Shown here: positions 27,004-35,804 of the stretch, piece by piece
Position numbering within the stretch: position 1 is the first letter of the stretch
Layout: every line of letters begins with the position of its first letter
Assembly: GCF_001758785.1 (NCBI RefSeq)
Contig: NZ_LROM01000093.1
Coordinates: 1-64,000, forward strand
Reading direction: 5' to 3'
Length of the DNA: 64,000 nt
Source of the DNA: Duganella phyllosphaerae
GTDB lineage: Bacteria > Pseudomonadota > Gammaproteobacteria > Burkholderiales > Burkholderiaceae_D
Notes under the pieces: model-generated
The model's database searches: none
What the model saw: the letters and a program-made list of their open reading frames with translations, nothing else
Told to the model about the DNA's origin: nothing
Translations under genes and position numbers: made by a program

Positions 27004-28125
27004 TCACGCGCGGGATTTCGAGCCTCGGGAATGAGTGGCGCCCGGCCGTTTGAAATTTTCCAGAAGATGCTTTTTCAGTTCGAGGGCGGTCTTCAATGGC
27101 TTCATTCGGTGAAGCATGCTGTGGCAGTTGGAGCACACCAAATCGAAGTGCTCGACCCGAGCGTCTGTTGGGGCGGTGAAAGACGCCAACGGAATTCGAT
27201 GATGGGCTTCGATGAAGCCGACGCCATCTTCTCCATAAACTTTCGCGAAGTCGAAGTTGCACGCATCGCATTCAAGCTTTCCAGTTTGCTCGAGGCGCCT
27301 AGCCTTCGCTAGGCGCACGACCGCGCGGTTGCGCTCGGTCCACATGTGCTCCTTGAGCTTCTTGGCGCCCTCAGGATAGCCGGTGCCGTCTCCGGTTTCT
27401 TCGGTCCCGCCCGCCGTGTCACCCAGCGTTTTGAGAGCCTCGGCATCATCCCATACCGACATCACCACGTCTCCTTGTGGGGGAACGTGGCCTCCGAGAA
27501 AACCCTTGATGCCCGCGTCTATGGTAGCGAGCTGATGAAAATGTTCGACCCGAAAGAGCGCTCTTCCGACCTTTGAATTTCTGTCGGGAGGCGCGGCCAG
27601 AACGCCGCAAAACAGCTCGCGGGGATAGCCGTCGTTTGAGCCAGCGCTTGGCAAAAGCAAAAAAATCGCATCGCCTTTCTCCACGCGCCCGTTCTTTAAG
27701 ATCCAATGGCCGGACTGGCTCTCCGCCAGAAATTGCCGGTTGCGCTGGTCGTTTTCTGGACGGCCCGTCACCAGAAAAGCGCGGGGACAATCAACAAATC
27801 GCTCGTCGTTCCGATACATTTGAATGTTATTCGACGGTGCTGCCGCTTTGGCGTTTTTTTGATGGATCGGAAAGCCAAGGTTCACAAGAGCGGTGAGCCA
27901 TTTGCCATGCTTTACGCCCGCGAAATCTTGCGGCGTCAAGATGCCTCCGCCGGCAAGCTCATTGGCCAAGGATGCGATGGCTTTTGGCGGATACAGCTCC
28001 CCATCAATCTCCACGACGTTGAGAATGCTCGCTCGAAAACCGCCTCGGCGTGGATTCTCGCGCCACGCCTTAGCGGCGTTGCGAACATGGGTCTTGTTGA
28101 AATTCGGTGTTTTGGTCGTTGCCAC
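27004..28125 (-). CDS. McrA-like HNH endonuclease linked to Gabija genes
   Basis: A 373-aa protein from GTG 28125 behind AAGGAG. The N-terminal 90 residues (GELYPPKAIASLA, PQDFAG, LVNLGFPI) match the small domain found ahead of ScoMcrA-type modification-dependent nucleases. A central part (115-180, RAFLVTGRPEND, KGDAIFLLLPSAG) resembles a PUA/EVE-like base-binding fold. The HNH nuclease is C-terminal: C286-x2-C289, FIEAHHRIPL (304-313), C331-x2-C334 and HSMLHR. A type IV, modified-DNA-cutting enzyme is the best guess. It starts 15 bp after gajB, so it is very likely co-transcribed. Confidence 0.75.
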   Translation of the reverse strand: MATTKTPNFNKTHVRNAAKAWRENPRRGGFRASILNVVEIDGELYPPKAIASLANELAGGGILTPQDFAGVKHGKWLTALVNLGFPIHQKNAKAAAPSNNIQMYRNDERFVDCPRAFLVTGRPENDQRNRQFLAESQSGHWILKNGRVEKGDAIFLLLPSAGSNDGYPRELFCGVLAAPPDRNSKVGRALFRVEHFHQLATIDAGIKGFLGGHVPPQGDVVMSVWDDAEALKTLGDTAGGTEETGDGTGYPEGAKKLKEHMWTERNRAVVRLAKARRLEQTGKLECDACNFDFAKVYGEDGVGFIEAHHRIPLASFTAPTDARVEHFDLVCSNCHSMLHRMKPLKTALELKKHLLENFKRPGATHSRGSKSRA

Positions 28126-28140
28126 GGTGCTCCTTGTCGT

Positions 28141-29538
28141 TCAAATCGTGGGTTTGGGGAAAACGATGATTCTGTCGGCCGCGCTTATGGTCAGAGTGCT
28201 TGTAGCTCTGGATATCGCCACGTAAAACAATTTCGCGCTGGCGAGTCGCTCTCGCTGGAAATGCCCAGCGTTCGGAATCACTACGTGATCGAATTCGAGG
28301 CCTTTTAGCAAAAGAGGCGTGGACACGGTGCGAAGCGGCATGCGTCGGCCCGAATTGGCGACGCGCTGGCGGATGCTCCCGGCGGCCTCGGACATGCTCG
28401 CGGCCCGGCCTGCTTCGAGCTCCGCGATGGCCTTCTCGCCGTCGCGCCAAATCTCCCGTCGAAACAGCCGCCAACTTGGACGCTCCTTCGCCATCGCGAA
28501 AAGCCGGCGCGCGGCAGTGACTCCAAGATCGCCCCCGAGCTCCGCTGATATGGCTGTCATTTCCTGGCCCATCGCGATGTCGTCGGGATCATCGGGTTCG
28601 TCGTCGGCGAGCTGCTTGATGTGAAAGCAATCACCCATGATGTTGTTGACTGCTGCGAATCGTCCATGCATATCCGAAGACGCGTCCCAAGCGGTTGCGA
28701 ATTCTTGGAGGCGGCCGGCCGCCATTTCCTCGATGGCTTGGAACCCGCCACGCGTCGCTTGGGCGAGGCGGTAGCAGATCGCCTTGTTGCAGTGGATGGC
28801 GGCTTGCGTTCCTTCTCGGTCATCTATGCCGTCGAAAAACGTTCCCATGTCGAAGGCGTCGTCGGATTGTCGATACGCAATCGGGCCATCCGCCAAATCG
28901 ATGGGCTCGCCGGCCATGAGCTTTTGTCGAGTCTGGGCGATCCAAACGCCCAGCTCGGGATTCTTGCCAGCCCATCGATGCGGTGTTTCCAAAGTCCCTG
29001 CAAGCGGGAAATGGTTGTGTATTCCTCCCTCCCAGCTCAACGTGGCGCCAGCGAATTCAAAGATGCCTTGCATAGGGTCTCCAAACACGACGGTCGGCAC
29101 AATCGCAGATATCGCGATTGCCAATTGGTGCTGGCCGCCGTTGCAATCTTGATATTCGTCGATGAGGACGCGATCGTAGGACGATGCTATGACATCCCTC
29201 ACAGCGGAGATGCCCAGCGCGAGGATGGCCCCGCGATAGAGCTGCTCCCATTCGGAGTTGGATCTTGGCATGCCCTCGCAAGGCTTGGCGATACCGGGGA
29301 AGGCGTGCGTGTAGCGCATGCACCAGCCGGCGATGGTGTCCACGGCGACCGCATGCTGCGGGATGCCGAGACGCTTGATGCGGGAGCGGATGGCGTGGAC
29401 GCCAGCATGCGTGTGGGTGAGAACAAGCGCGCGCCGGCCCAGCGCGGCGACATTGGCGATCACCTCGGTTTTTCCGTGGCCGGCCGGCGCCACCACGGCT
29501 GCGTTGCCTAGTCGGAAGATATCCAGCGCGTCAGGCAT
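28141..29538 (-). CDS. gajB: GajB: UvrD-like helicase of Gabija
   Basis: A 465-aa protein. SF1 helicase motifs in order: Walker A APAGHGKTE (17-25), DEYQDC (127-132) as motif II, FGDPMQGIF (152-160) as motif III, KGLEFDHVVIPN (motif V) and LFYVAISRATSTL (motif VI). It is smaller than UvrD, as GajB proteins are. Its start overlaps the end of gajA by 8 bp (ATGCCTGA), so the two are translationally coupled. In Gabija, GajB senses DNA ends and activates GajA, which cuts phage DNA when nucleotide pools fall. Confidence 0.85.
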   Translation of the reverse strand: MPDALDIFRLGNAAVVAPAGHGKTEVIANVAALGRRALVLTHTHAGVHAIRSRIKRLGIPQHAVAVDTIAGWCMRYTHAFPGIAKPCEGMPRSNSEWEQLYRGAILALGISAVRDVIASSYDRVLIDEYQDCNGGQHQLAIAISAIVPTVVFGDPMQGIFEFAGATLSWEGGIHNHFPLAGTLETPHRWAGKNPELGVWIAQTRQKLMAGEPIDLADGPIAYRQSDDAFDMGTFFDGIDDREGTQAAIHCNKAICYRLAQATRGGFQAIEEMAAGRLQEFATAWDASSDMHGRFAAVNNIMGDCFHIKQLADDEPDDPDDIAMGQEMTAISAELGGDLGVTAARRLFAMAKERPSWRLFRREIWRDGEKAIAELEAGRAASMSEAAGSIRQRVANSGRRMPLRTVSTPLLLKGLEFDHVVIPNAGHFQRERLASAKLFYVAISRATSTLTISAADRIIVFPKPTI

Positions 29539-31258
29539 AAGCCCATTCCTCTAGACCCAGCAGGGCGATAGCCAGCGGCGTCTGAGGATCTTCCTCAATG
29601 ATGTTCCAAACGATATCGCCGATCTGCCTTCCGTAGCGCTGCTCCTTGAACCATTTTTTATTTTTCGCGACATTGCCGACAATCGTTTTAGCCTCGGCTG
29701 CCGTTAGCTCGCAGTGATGCCCCCAATTCTGGAAATCTTCTTTGACGGTTGCCTGACTGAGGCCGGAGATATGCGGGAACAGGGCGTCGTTCACTTGCTC
29801 GTATCCATGATTGTCTCGCGCGACGTCAAGAAGCTCTTGGACCCTTGGATTGCGAGCCGCTGAGAATATCGCTTGCTCGGTGTTGAGCATGCTGCCGTAT
29901 TCAAAGACGGCTACGCGAGCCGCTGAGAGCGATGCGGTGGTGGGCGGCGGCAACGGCACATCCGAATCCATGAACAGTGCGGTTGGGTAGCCCAGTGCGG
30001 CCAAGGCCAGCGCCAGCGCAGGGGCCTGCGCGCCGTTCCCGTCTGCCAAGGCCACGCCCATTTGCTCGATGGGCTTTCCGTGGTGCCTACTAGGCCATTG
30101 CTCCCTAACTCCAAGCAGCAAACCCACTTCGGTCATGCCCTCGCACACCAAGATCCGCTTTGCGAAGAACGCGCGTGGAGTGAAGCGCATCAGAGCTGCG
30201 ACGGGGATTGGCGCCTCGGTCTTTCTCGCACTGGTAACGCGGTCCGGCCGGGATGTTTTGATCACGTGTAGCGATTGAGCGCCGCATTCCGCCAGGGCGA
30301 TGTCGGAGTGCGTGGTCAACAGCACTTGCCCCACCGGAGTGTTCGCGGCGGAGGCCGCATTTTGGTTTGCCTTGAGTTGGGAGATGGCGCCGATGATTCG
30401 GTGGGGCTCCAAGCCATGCTCGATCTCATCGACGAGAATGATTGCGCCCTCCGATATCGCTGACCTCTGAATGGCCAGAGTCGCGAGGCGGCGTGTGCCC
30501 AAACCTGCAAGCCTCAGCGGCACTCCATCGTCGTGAAGCGCGATGGACCCCGAGGACAGGCCGGAGCGGCCGAGCTCAAGTCCCGGCTCATAATGCCCCT
30601 CGACATATGCGCCCAGTCCCATGGCGAAGCCTTCCGCCGCCGTGGCGGTCCTCGCGAGGGATTCAATCTGGCCGAGCTTGGCGCTGTCGCGCGCGGCTCG
30701 ATATGCCTCCGCCAACCGCGTGGCGGCCTCCTTGTTGTCTCCTGTCAGGCGAGAGAGAACTGAGCCTTGGCCCCAAGCGAGATGGCGAGCATCGTCGCCA
30801 GCGAGCCGCACTAGCCCGAACAGCGCGCGGTCTCGATTGGAGATCGTCCGTGGCGTCTCGACCCTGTCGCAAACCATTTCCCACACGGGCTCCAAGGTGG
30901 CGTCTACGGTCAGGCGGACAGTCAGCACTGGCTCGTCATCGCCCTCGGGCTCGTCCCGCAGCTCGCCGGCCGCAGTCCAACCCCGGATATAAAGTCCGAA
31001 TCGCTCATCAGATTTTAAAGCCCTTGACAACTCGCCCACGGTGGCTTCGATTTCGATAGTGTTGCCTGTATCACACGCTAGGAAGTCAGACTCCGAAAAC
31101 GAGAACCACCGGGAGTTCAGCACAGCTTCTGCCGCGTCCAAGATCGTTGACTTGCCGGAGTCGCCCGCGCCTATCAGACAGCAAAAGGCATCCTGAAGTG
31201 ACCAAGTCATGGAAGAAATGCCGCGAAAGTTTTGTATTTTCAGCTGTCTGATCTGCAT
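29531..31258 (-). CDS. gajA: GajA: ABC ATPase-TOPRIM nuclease of Gabija
   Basis: A 575-aa protein. ATPase: Walker A GAGDSGKST (30-38), Walker B ILVDEIEHGLEP (274-285), switch histidine TTHSD (315-319). TOPRIM: VCEGMTE (371-377), LADGNG (404-409) and MDSD (430-433). The C-terminal 140 residues are helical. GajA assembles as a tetramer and nicks DNA. It is about the usual length. No good Shine-Dalgarno precedes the ATG (ATTTCC), and an AT-rich control region faces the divergent HNH gene. It leads a four-gene run (gajA, gajB, HNH, PD-(D/E)XK). Confidence 0.85.
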   Translation of the reverse strand: MQIRQLKIQNFRGISSMTWSLQDAFCCLIGAGDSGKSTILDAAEAVLNSRWFSFSESDFLACDTGNTIEIEATVGELSRALKSDERFGLYIRGWTAAGELRDEPEGDDEPVLTVRLTVDATLEPVWEMVCDRVETPRTISNRDRALFGLVRLAGDDARHLAWGQGSVLSRLTGDNKEAATRLAEAYRAARDSAKLGQIESLARTATAAEGFAMGLGAYVEGHYEPGLELGRSGLSSGSIALHDDGVPLRLAGLGTRRLATLAIQRSAISEGAIILVDEIEHGLEPHRIIGAISQLKANQNAASAANTPVGQVLLTTHSDIALAECGAQSLHVIKTSRPDRVTSARKTEAPIPVAALMRFTPRAFFAKRILVCEGMTEVGLLLGVREQWPSRHHGKPIEQMGVALADGNGAQAPALALALAALGYPTALFMDSDVPLPPPTTASLSAARVAVFEYGSMLNTEQAIFSAARNPRVQELLDVARDNHGYEQVNDALFPHISGLSQATVKEDFQNWGHHCELTAAEAKTIVGNVAKNKKWFKEQRYGRQIGDIVWNIIEEDPQTPLAIALLGLEEWAYA

Positions 31259-31365
31259 GGAAATTTTTTATGGATGGTTTCGACATTTATTTGTAAATAA
31301 TAGTAGTTTATATTGGTGACGATGGGCAAGAATCGTTTTCTCGCCTCCACTTTTGAAAGTTAACC
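31259..31365. promoter_or_regulatory. Divergent AT-rich promoter region of the defence block
   Basis: 107 bp between gajA (minus) and the HNH gene (plus). It contains the palindrome TTATTTGTAAATAA (31287-31300) and a TATATT-like -10 (31309-31314). Both defence transcripts probably start here, so a shared operator is likely. Confidence 0.45.
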
Positions 31366-32052
31366 ATGCGTCACGTGCCCAATTACGGCGACACTCGCAC
31401 TCTTGCTTATTGCGCATTCTGTGGAGGCCGGACCGGCACCAAGGACCACTGCCCATCTAAGGTGTTTCTTGATGAACCGCTGCCGACCAATTTGTTCGTG
31501 GTCTCGGCGTGTTTTGAATGCAATAATGGATTTTCGGCGGATGAGGAATATCTGGCCTGCCTAATTGCGTGCGTTATGGCTGGCTCAACGGATCCAGCAA
31601 TCTTGGATCGCGAAAAGATCCAACGAATCTTATCCGGCAAACCCGCGCTGAAAGCTCGCATAGAACAATGCAAATCCATGCATGATGGACGTGCGACCTT
31701 CATGCCTGAATGGGATCGCGCTCGAAATGTCCTAATCAAACTCGCAAAGGGGCATGCGCTGTATGAACTTCACGAGTTGTGCGCTGAGGAGCCGGACCAC
31801 GTCGGCGTGCTGCCGTTGACTTTGATGTCCGATACGCAGCGCGATGAGTTCGAGAACCCTGACGCCTCGTGCGCGTGGCCTGAAGTGGGCAGCCGCGCGA
31901 TGCAGCGTTTGGTCGAAGGAACGGACATGTCGCCTAGCGGCTGGATCGTCGTCCAAGAAGGCCGTTATCGCTACAATGCCTCGCTCGTCGAGGGACGCGA
32001 CATCCGCATTGTCATCAATGAATATTTAGCGGCCCACATATGCTGGGACTGA
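31366..32052 (+). CDS. HNH-type nuclease, first gene of a pair with a KAP NTPase
   Basis: A 228-aa protein. It has C16-x2-C19 (CAFCGG), D27-H28 (TKDHCPSKVF) and C49-x2-C52 with N53-N54 (CFECNNGFSADE), the zinc-bound HNH arrangement of restriction-like enzymes. The remainder (75-228) is mixed helix and strand without a known domain. It could cut DNA or RNA once triggered. The downstream KAP NTPase gene starts 104 bp later. The pair is divergent from the Gabija operon. HNH proteins paired with an ATPase are a recurring defence plan (for example PtuAB), but this is not a PtuA. Confidence 0.65.
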   Translation: MRHVPNYGDTRTLAYCAFCGGRTGTKDHCPSKVFLDEPLPTNLFVVSACFECNNGFSADEEYLACLIACVMAGSTDPAILDREKIQRILSGKPALKARIEQCKSMHDGRATFMPEWDRARNVLIKLAKGHALYELHELCAEEPDHVGVLPLTLMSDTQRDEFENPDASCAWPEVGSRAMQRLVEGTDMSPSGWIVVQEGRYRYNASLVEGRDIRIVINEYLAAHICWD

Positions 32053-32156
32053 CCATGCTACACACTGGCGCATCCTCACGCTAAGCCACAGTGGCACCCA
32101 ACCGCGTTATCCAACACATCACATTTTTTATCAATTCAGTCTAAATAGGATCACGC

Positions 32157-33929
32157 ATGTCCCTCGCCATCACCAAGGCCAATTTTGAAGAACTGATCGA
32201 CGACCACGACAACGGCGTCATTGCACTGTCAGGAAAATGGGGAACAGGGAAAAGTCACATGTGGAGGCAGGTGCAAAAAGACTCGACCAACGACGCCGTC
32301 AGGAAAGCTCTCTACGTGTCGTTGTTTGGGATTAAAGACATCATGCAATTGAAGCTGCGGATCGTGCAAAGCGCCATCCCCGACTCGAAGACAGGGCGCG
32401 CAGCGCGCGAGGTGGTGACCACAGCCGTGCGCCAAGTGATCAGTTTCGCAAAGGGGTTTAATCCTGCTTTCAGCGCGCTCGACGAGCTCGCAGTGCTAGC
32501 CGTGCCAGCGATTCTTCGCAATCGAGTGATCGTCATTGATGACATCGAGCGCAAACACAATGATCTCAACATCGAAGAGGTGATGGGCTTCATCGACGAA
32601 TTCACTCAAGTTTATGGTGCTCGCATTCTGCTGATCCTGAACTCCGATAAGCTCAAAGACAAGGAAGTGTGGGATAAGCTGCGCGAAAAGGTGATCGATC
32701 AAGAAATAACGTTGAGCACGACCCCGAAAGAAGCTTTTGAAATCGCCCTTGCAGGAAAGCGATTCCTATATGCGGCCCAAGTCATGGAGGCTGTGGAGAT
32801 ATGTAAGATTTCAAACATCCGAATTATGCAGAAGATTATTCGAACAGTGAATAAGCTGCTGGATGGACGAGACAATTTGAGTGAAGACGTGCTTTCCCGG
32901 ATTATCCCCTCAACAGTCCTGCTCTCCGCCATGCACCATCGCGGTTTGGACGAGGGACCGACATTGGATTTTGTGATTGGATTTAATTCTTCCAGGTTTC
33001 ACATGGAAGCGGAAATGAGGAGGCCGGGGAGCATCTTCGCCGATGTTCCTGAGCCTCCAAAAGAGGAGAAAAATTGGGGAGCTCTGTTGGATGAATTGAA
33101 GATCAATAATTGCGATGACTACGAGCGCGTGTTGATCGACTACTTGGGATCAGGACTGTTGGATTCGGGTAGGGTGGATGCTGTATTGGATCGCTACGTG
33201 GCGGAAAAGAACATGATGGAGATCCGTGAGCGCTGTGTCCGATTCTTCGAGTTGGTTCATTGGCATCCGCTGGTAACTGATGCGGAACTCTTGGAGCTTG
33301 GGGCCGAGCTTGCCGAGGGTGCCGATCTTTTAGATGCATACGCGGCCACCGCGCTCAACGAAAGGTTGGCGGAGGTTCCTGGCGGCGCGGCTGTTGGGGA
33401 GAAAGTCATCACACGCTGGCTTGAAGGTTTCAAGAACAAAGAGCCAGCGCCAGAACGACCTGACAATCATGACAACAAGCGATTGAATCCAAAAATAGAC
33501 CTGGCGTTCACGGAGGCCGAAAGGCGTCTGAAACCTATACCATCACTTTTGGATGCGTGTCTCCGCATCGGAGGCAACAGCAATTGGGACAGCACAAGCA
33601 GCCAAGCCATGCGCAACGCCACCGTCGCCTCATTTGAGGAAACAATTAAGACATCGTCCGGGGCAAGCTTGCGCGATTTCTTGCGGGCAAACGTTGCGCT
33701 CTATCCCCAACGCGAACGACACATGACAGATTTCGCTGATGCCTTGGAGCATTTCGCCACAGCTTGCAGATCCCTCTGTCGCGCAAATTCCATTCCACGC
33801 TTGAGCTTGGCCATTCGCAAAGTGTTCCGAGATTCCGGGCTTGAGTCTGTCCTTGAGGAGCCATGCGCGGAAAACCTTGATACATCAGCGGCGCCACCGG
33901 CAGCATCAGGCTCTGTTGGTGCGCGCTAA
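32157..33929 (+). CDS. KAP-family P-loop NTPase
   Basis: A 590-aa protein. Walker A is GKWGTGKS (26-33), Walker B VIVIDDIER (124-132), and the segment LYVSLFGIKDIMQLK (52-66) is typical of KAP-like NTPases in antiviral clusters. The remaining 400 residues are helical, ending in a low-complexity tail. No transmembrane segment is seen, so it is probably soluble. It likely regulates the HNH effector. Its stop overlaps by 4 bp the stop of the convergent integrase gene, showing very compact packing at the island end. Confidence 0.7.
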   Translation: MSLAITKANFEELIDDHDNGVIALSGKWGTGKSHMWRQVQKDSTNDAVRKALYVSLFGIKDIMQLKLRIVQSAIPDSKTGRAAREVVTTAVRQVISFAKGFNPAFSALDELAVLAVPAILRNRVIVIDDIERKHNDLNIEEVMGFIDEFTQVYGARILLILNSDKLKDKEVWDKLREKVIDQEITLSTTPKEAFEIALAGKRFLYAAQVMEAVEICKISNIRIMQKIIRTVNKLLDGRDNLSEDVLSRIIPSTVLLSAMHHRGLDEGPTLDFVIGFNSSRFHMEAEMRRPGSIFADVPEPPKEEKNWGALLDELKINNCDDYERVLIDYLGSGLLDSGRVDAVLDRYVAEKNMMEIRERCVRFFELVHWHPLVTDAELLELGAELAEGADLLDAYAATALNERLAEVPGGAAVGEKVITRWLEGFKNKEPAPERPDNHDNKRLNPKIDLAFTEAERRLKPIPSLLDACLRIGGNSNWDSTSSQAMRNATVASFEETIKTSSGASLRDFLRANVALYPQRERHMTDFADALEHFATACRSLCRANSIPRLSLAIRKVFRDSGLESVLEEPCAENLDTSAAPPAASGSVGAR

Positions 33930-35539
33930 TCGACAAACGTGCTCTTTTTGTTGTTCGTGTTTCTGGCGGTGGCTTTGTCATCAGTCTTTTTAGCTTCCCA
34001 ATTATTCCGATCCGCCAAAAAGCTGGCGAACCGGCCGTTGTATCGCAAGGCCTGCACGTCTATAGGCCATCTCAGCTTGTCCACGATGTGTTTGAGGTCG
34101 GGAAGGTCACGGACATATCCCCAATGGACTGAGTGGCCGCCGCCATCGTCGTGCCCTACGATCTTCATGACCTTGGCGGTGTTCGAGTCGTTGTTGTGCA
34201 TCTGGGTGATGACGTTGACGCGGAACGAATGGAAGCTTGTTTGCGGCGCCTTAATTCGCTGAGCGCGCTGATAGGCCAGCATCCGCGCCGAAAGCTCCTT
34301 GGAGTAGCTGTGGTTGATGAGCGCGCGGTGCGGGAACAGCCGATCGGCGCCGGCTGCACGGCACTCCTCGATGTAGTCCAAGAAGCCCAGCTCGATCAGC
34401 GCATCCGAGATCGGGACGTTGCGGATGCCTCCTGGCGTTTTGCTTTTGTAGACATGGATGTAGTGCAAACCGCTGCCAGGAGCTTTATGGACATCGACGC
34501 AACGGATTTGCGTGGCTTCGCCGATCCGCATGCCGGTGTGGATGCCCAGCAGCGGCCCCCAAAACAAGTCTGGCGCGTCCATCGCGGCGAGATATGCCTC
34601 GGGCTCGAACAGGATCGAGAGCGCCTCCGCCGTGAATGGCTGATACGGGTTCGTAGTCTTCTTGCGCGACTTCTTGGTCTGAATGAACATTCCTTCGACC
34701 GGATTCGTTTCGAGTGCTGTGTGGAGGCCGTGGCCGATCATGTATTTGAAAAAGTCATGCAGGCTGTTGAGCTTGTTGTCGATGGTCTTCGGCGTCTGCG
34801 GGATTGCAAGCAGCGCGTTCTTGTATTCCACCAGCGTTTGCTTGCCGATGGCATTGACCTCGATGTCCGTGCTGACGTGGCGGCCGGCGGCTTTGTTTTC
34901 TTCCAATTCGCGCAGCGCCCGCTTCCTGTTGAACTCAACCTTCTCATGCTCGGCGAGCCAGCGCTCGACCGACTCGATCCGGGGGAACGAGAGGGCCAAG
35001 AAATCCTTGATGTGGTAGGCCTTGGCGTCCACGGTCCTCTCACCGTTCTTGCCCGAGCAGTTCGCGAGCCACTTGTCCACTGCCGAGGCGATCGGCTCGG
35101 ATTTGGCGCGCAGCGCGGCCACCGAACGCGTCGGGCGGTCTTCGGGATCGATCATGCCGATCCGGTCGATGTGGGCCATCATCTCCATCGCCCGCGCATG
35201 GTCGTCGGCCGAGCCGTCGGTGCGGATGGTGGTCCCGTTTTTCAACTCGATCTCGTAGCGGCGCATGGCGGCCAAATCGAAGTTGAAGTCCGAAAGATTG
35301 GGCGCGCCCATGTCCCGCCTCCGCTCAAAGTCAAGGTTGAGTTGCAAAGCGAGAATGTTAGCAGTTCTAGAACACTTGGTGCGGAGGCTGATCCGCTTTT
35401 CTTTTCCGGCGGATTTGACGCGGAAGTAATAGACGCCGCATCGGTTGCGGTAGAGGCGTGGGGCTTTGATTTGCACAGGTGGCTCACTAAGTGGCGCACC
35501 CGGAAAAGCGAAAGCCGCTGATTCCTTTTGAAGAATCAA
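33926..35539 (-). CDS. Tyrosine recombinase (island integrase)
   Basis: A 537-aa protein. Catalytic residues: R338 (HTGMRIGEA), K367 region (YKSKTPGG), H437-x2-R440 (HSFRVNV), H463 (VGHDDGGG) and Y475 (HWGYVRD). The N-terminal part has an arm-binding domain (YRNRCGVYYFRVKSAGK) and a long core-binding region. It lies 15 bp beyond the 3' end of the tRNA-fMet gene, the classic place for a site-specific island integrase. The start is unclear: the first in-frame codon, TTG 35539, lies within a terminator-like hairpin and has no RBS; a GTG at 35476 is an alternative. Confidence 0.85.
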   Translation of the reverse strand: MILQKESAAFAFPGAPLSEPPVQIKAPRLYRNRCGVYYFRVKSAGKEKRISLRTKCSRTANILALQLNLDFERRRDMGAPNLSDFNFDLAAMRRYEIELKNGTTIRTDGSADDHARAMEMMAHIDRIGMIDPEDRPTRSVAALRAKSEPIASAVDKWLANCSGKNGERTVDAKAYHIKDFLALSFPRIESVERWLAEHEKVEFNRKRALRELEENKAAGRHVSTDIEVNAIGKQTLVEYKNALLAIPQTPKTIDNKLNSLHDFFKYMIGHGLHTALETNPVEGMFIQTKKSRKKTTNPYQPFTAEALSILFEPEAYLAAMDAPDLFWGPLLGIHTGMRIGEATQIRCVDVHKAPGSGLHYIHVYKSKTPGGIRNVPISDALIELGFLDYIEECRAAGADRLFPHRALINHSYSKELSARMLAYQRAQRIKAPQTSFHSFRVNVITQMHNNDSNTAKVMKIVGHDDGGGHSVHWGYVRDLPDLKHIVDKLRWPIDVQALRYNGRFASFLADRNNWEAKKTDDKATARNTNNKKSTFVD

Positions 35540-35544
35540 CGGCT
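35513..35544 (-). terminator. Terminator-like hairpin after tRNA-fMet
   Basis: In the minus strand, AGCCGTTGATTC and GAATCAGCGGCT pair (one T-C mismatch) around an 8-base loop, followed by TTCGCTTTT. It probably ends the tRNA transcript and overlaps the 5' end of the integrase frame, insulating the integrase from read-through. Confidence 0.6.
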
Positions 35545-35554
35545 TGCTGTGTTC

Positions 35555-35631
35555 TGGTTGCGGGGACAGGATTTGAACCTGTGACCTTCGGGTTATGAGC
35601 CCGACGAGCTGCCAGACTGCTCCACCCCGCG
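35555..35631 (-). tRNA. Initiator tRNA-fMet(CAT)
   Basis: A 77-base tRNA with the anticodon CAT (complement at 35595-35597). It starts CGCGGGG, so the first acceptor pair is a C1-A72 mismatch, and the anticodon stem has three G-C pairs (GGG/CCC); both are hallmarks of bacterial initiator tRNA. The 3' CCA is encoded (35555-35557). The island lies on its 3' side, so the tRNA 3' end is very likely the attachment site, restored by island sequence. Confidence 0.95.
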
Positions 35632-35804
35632 TCTGTATGGATGTATTATAGGGCAGTTCGCGGGATTAGGCAATCTTAATCCTGAAATGATTGCCGATAG
35701 GCCGAATAAATCCGCAGCCTGCCTGTGAACGACCATGCCTGTGCGCCGCAATCGGTGTAAAGTAGGTAAATGAGCAAACAATTCCGACCAGGCAGTTACC
35801 CCCT

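Noticed and set aside
34133-35521. Long plus-strand frame antisense to the integrase (462 codons)
   Set aside because: It mirrors the integrase gene in a high-GC region and has low-complexity Arg/Val/Asp composition without a motif; the integrase catalytic residues are on the other strand.
1-35554. Second copy of the tRNA-fMet 3' end (attL) inside the window
   Set aside because: Intergenic regions were scanned by eye for the 3' tRNA sequence and none was found; the left boundary is probably outside.
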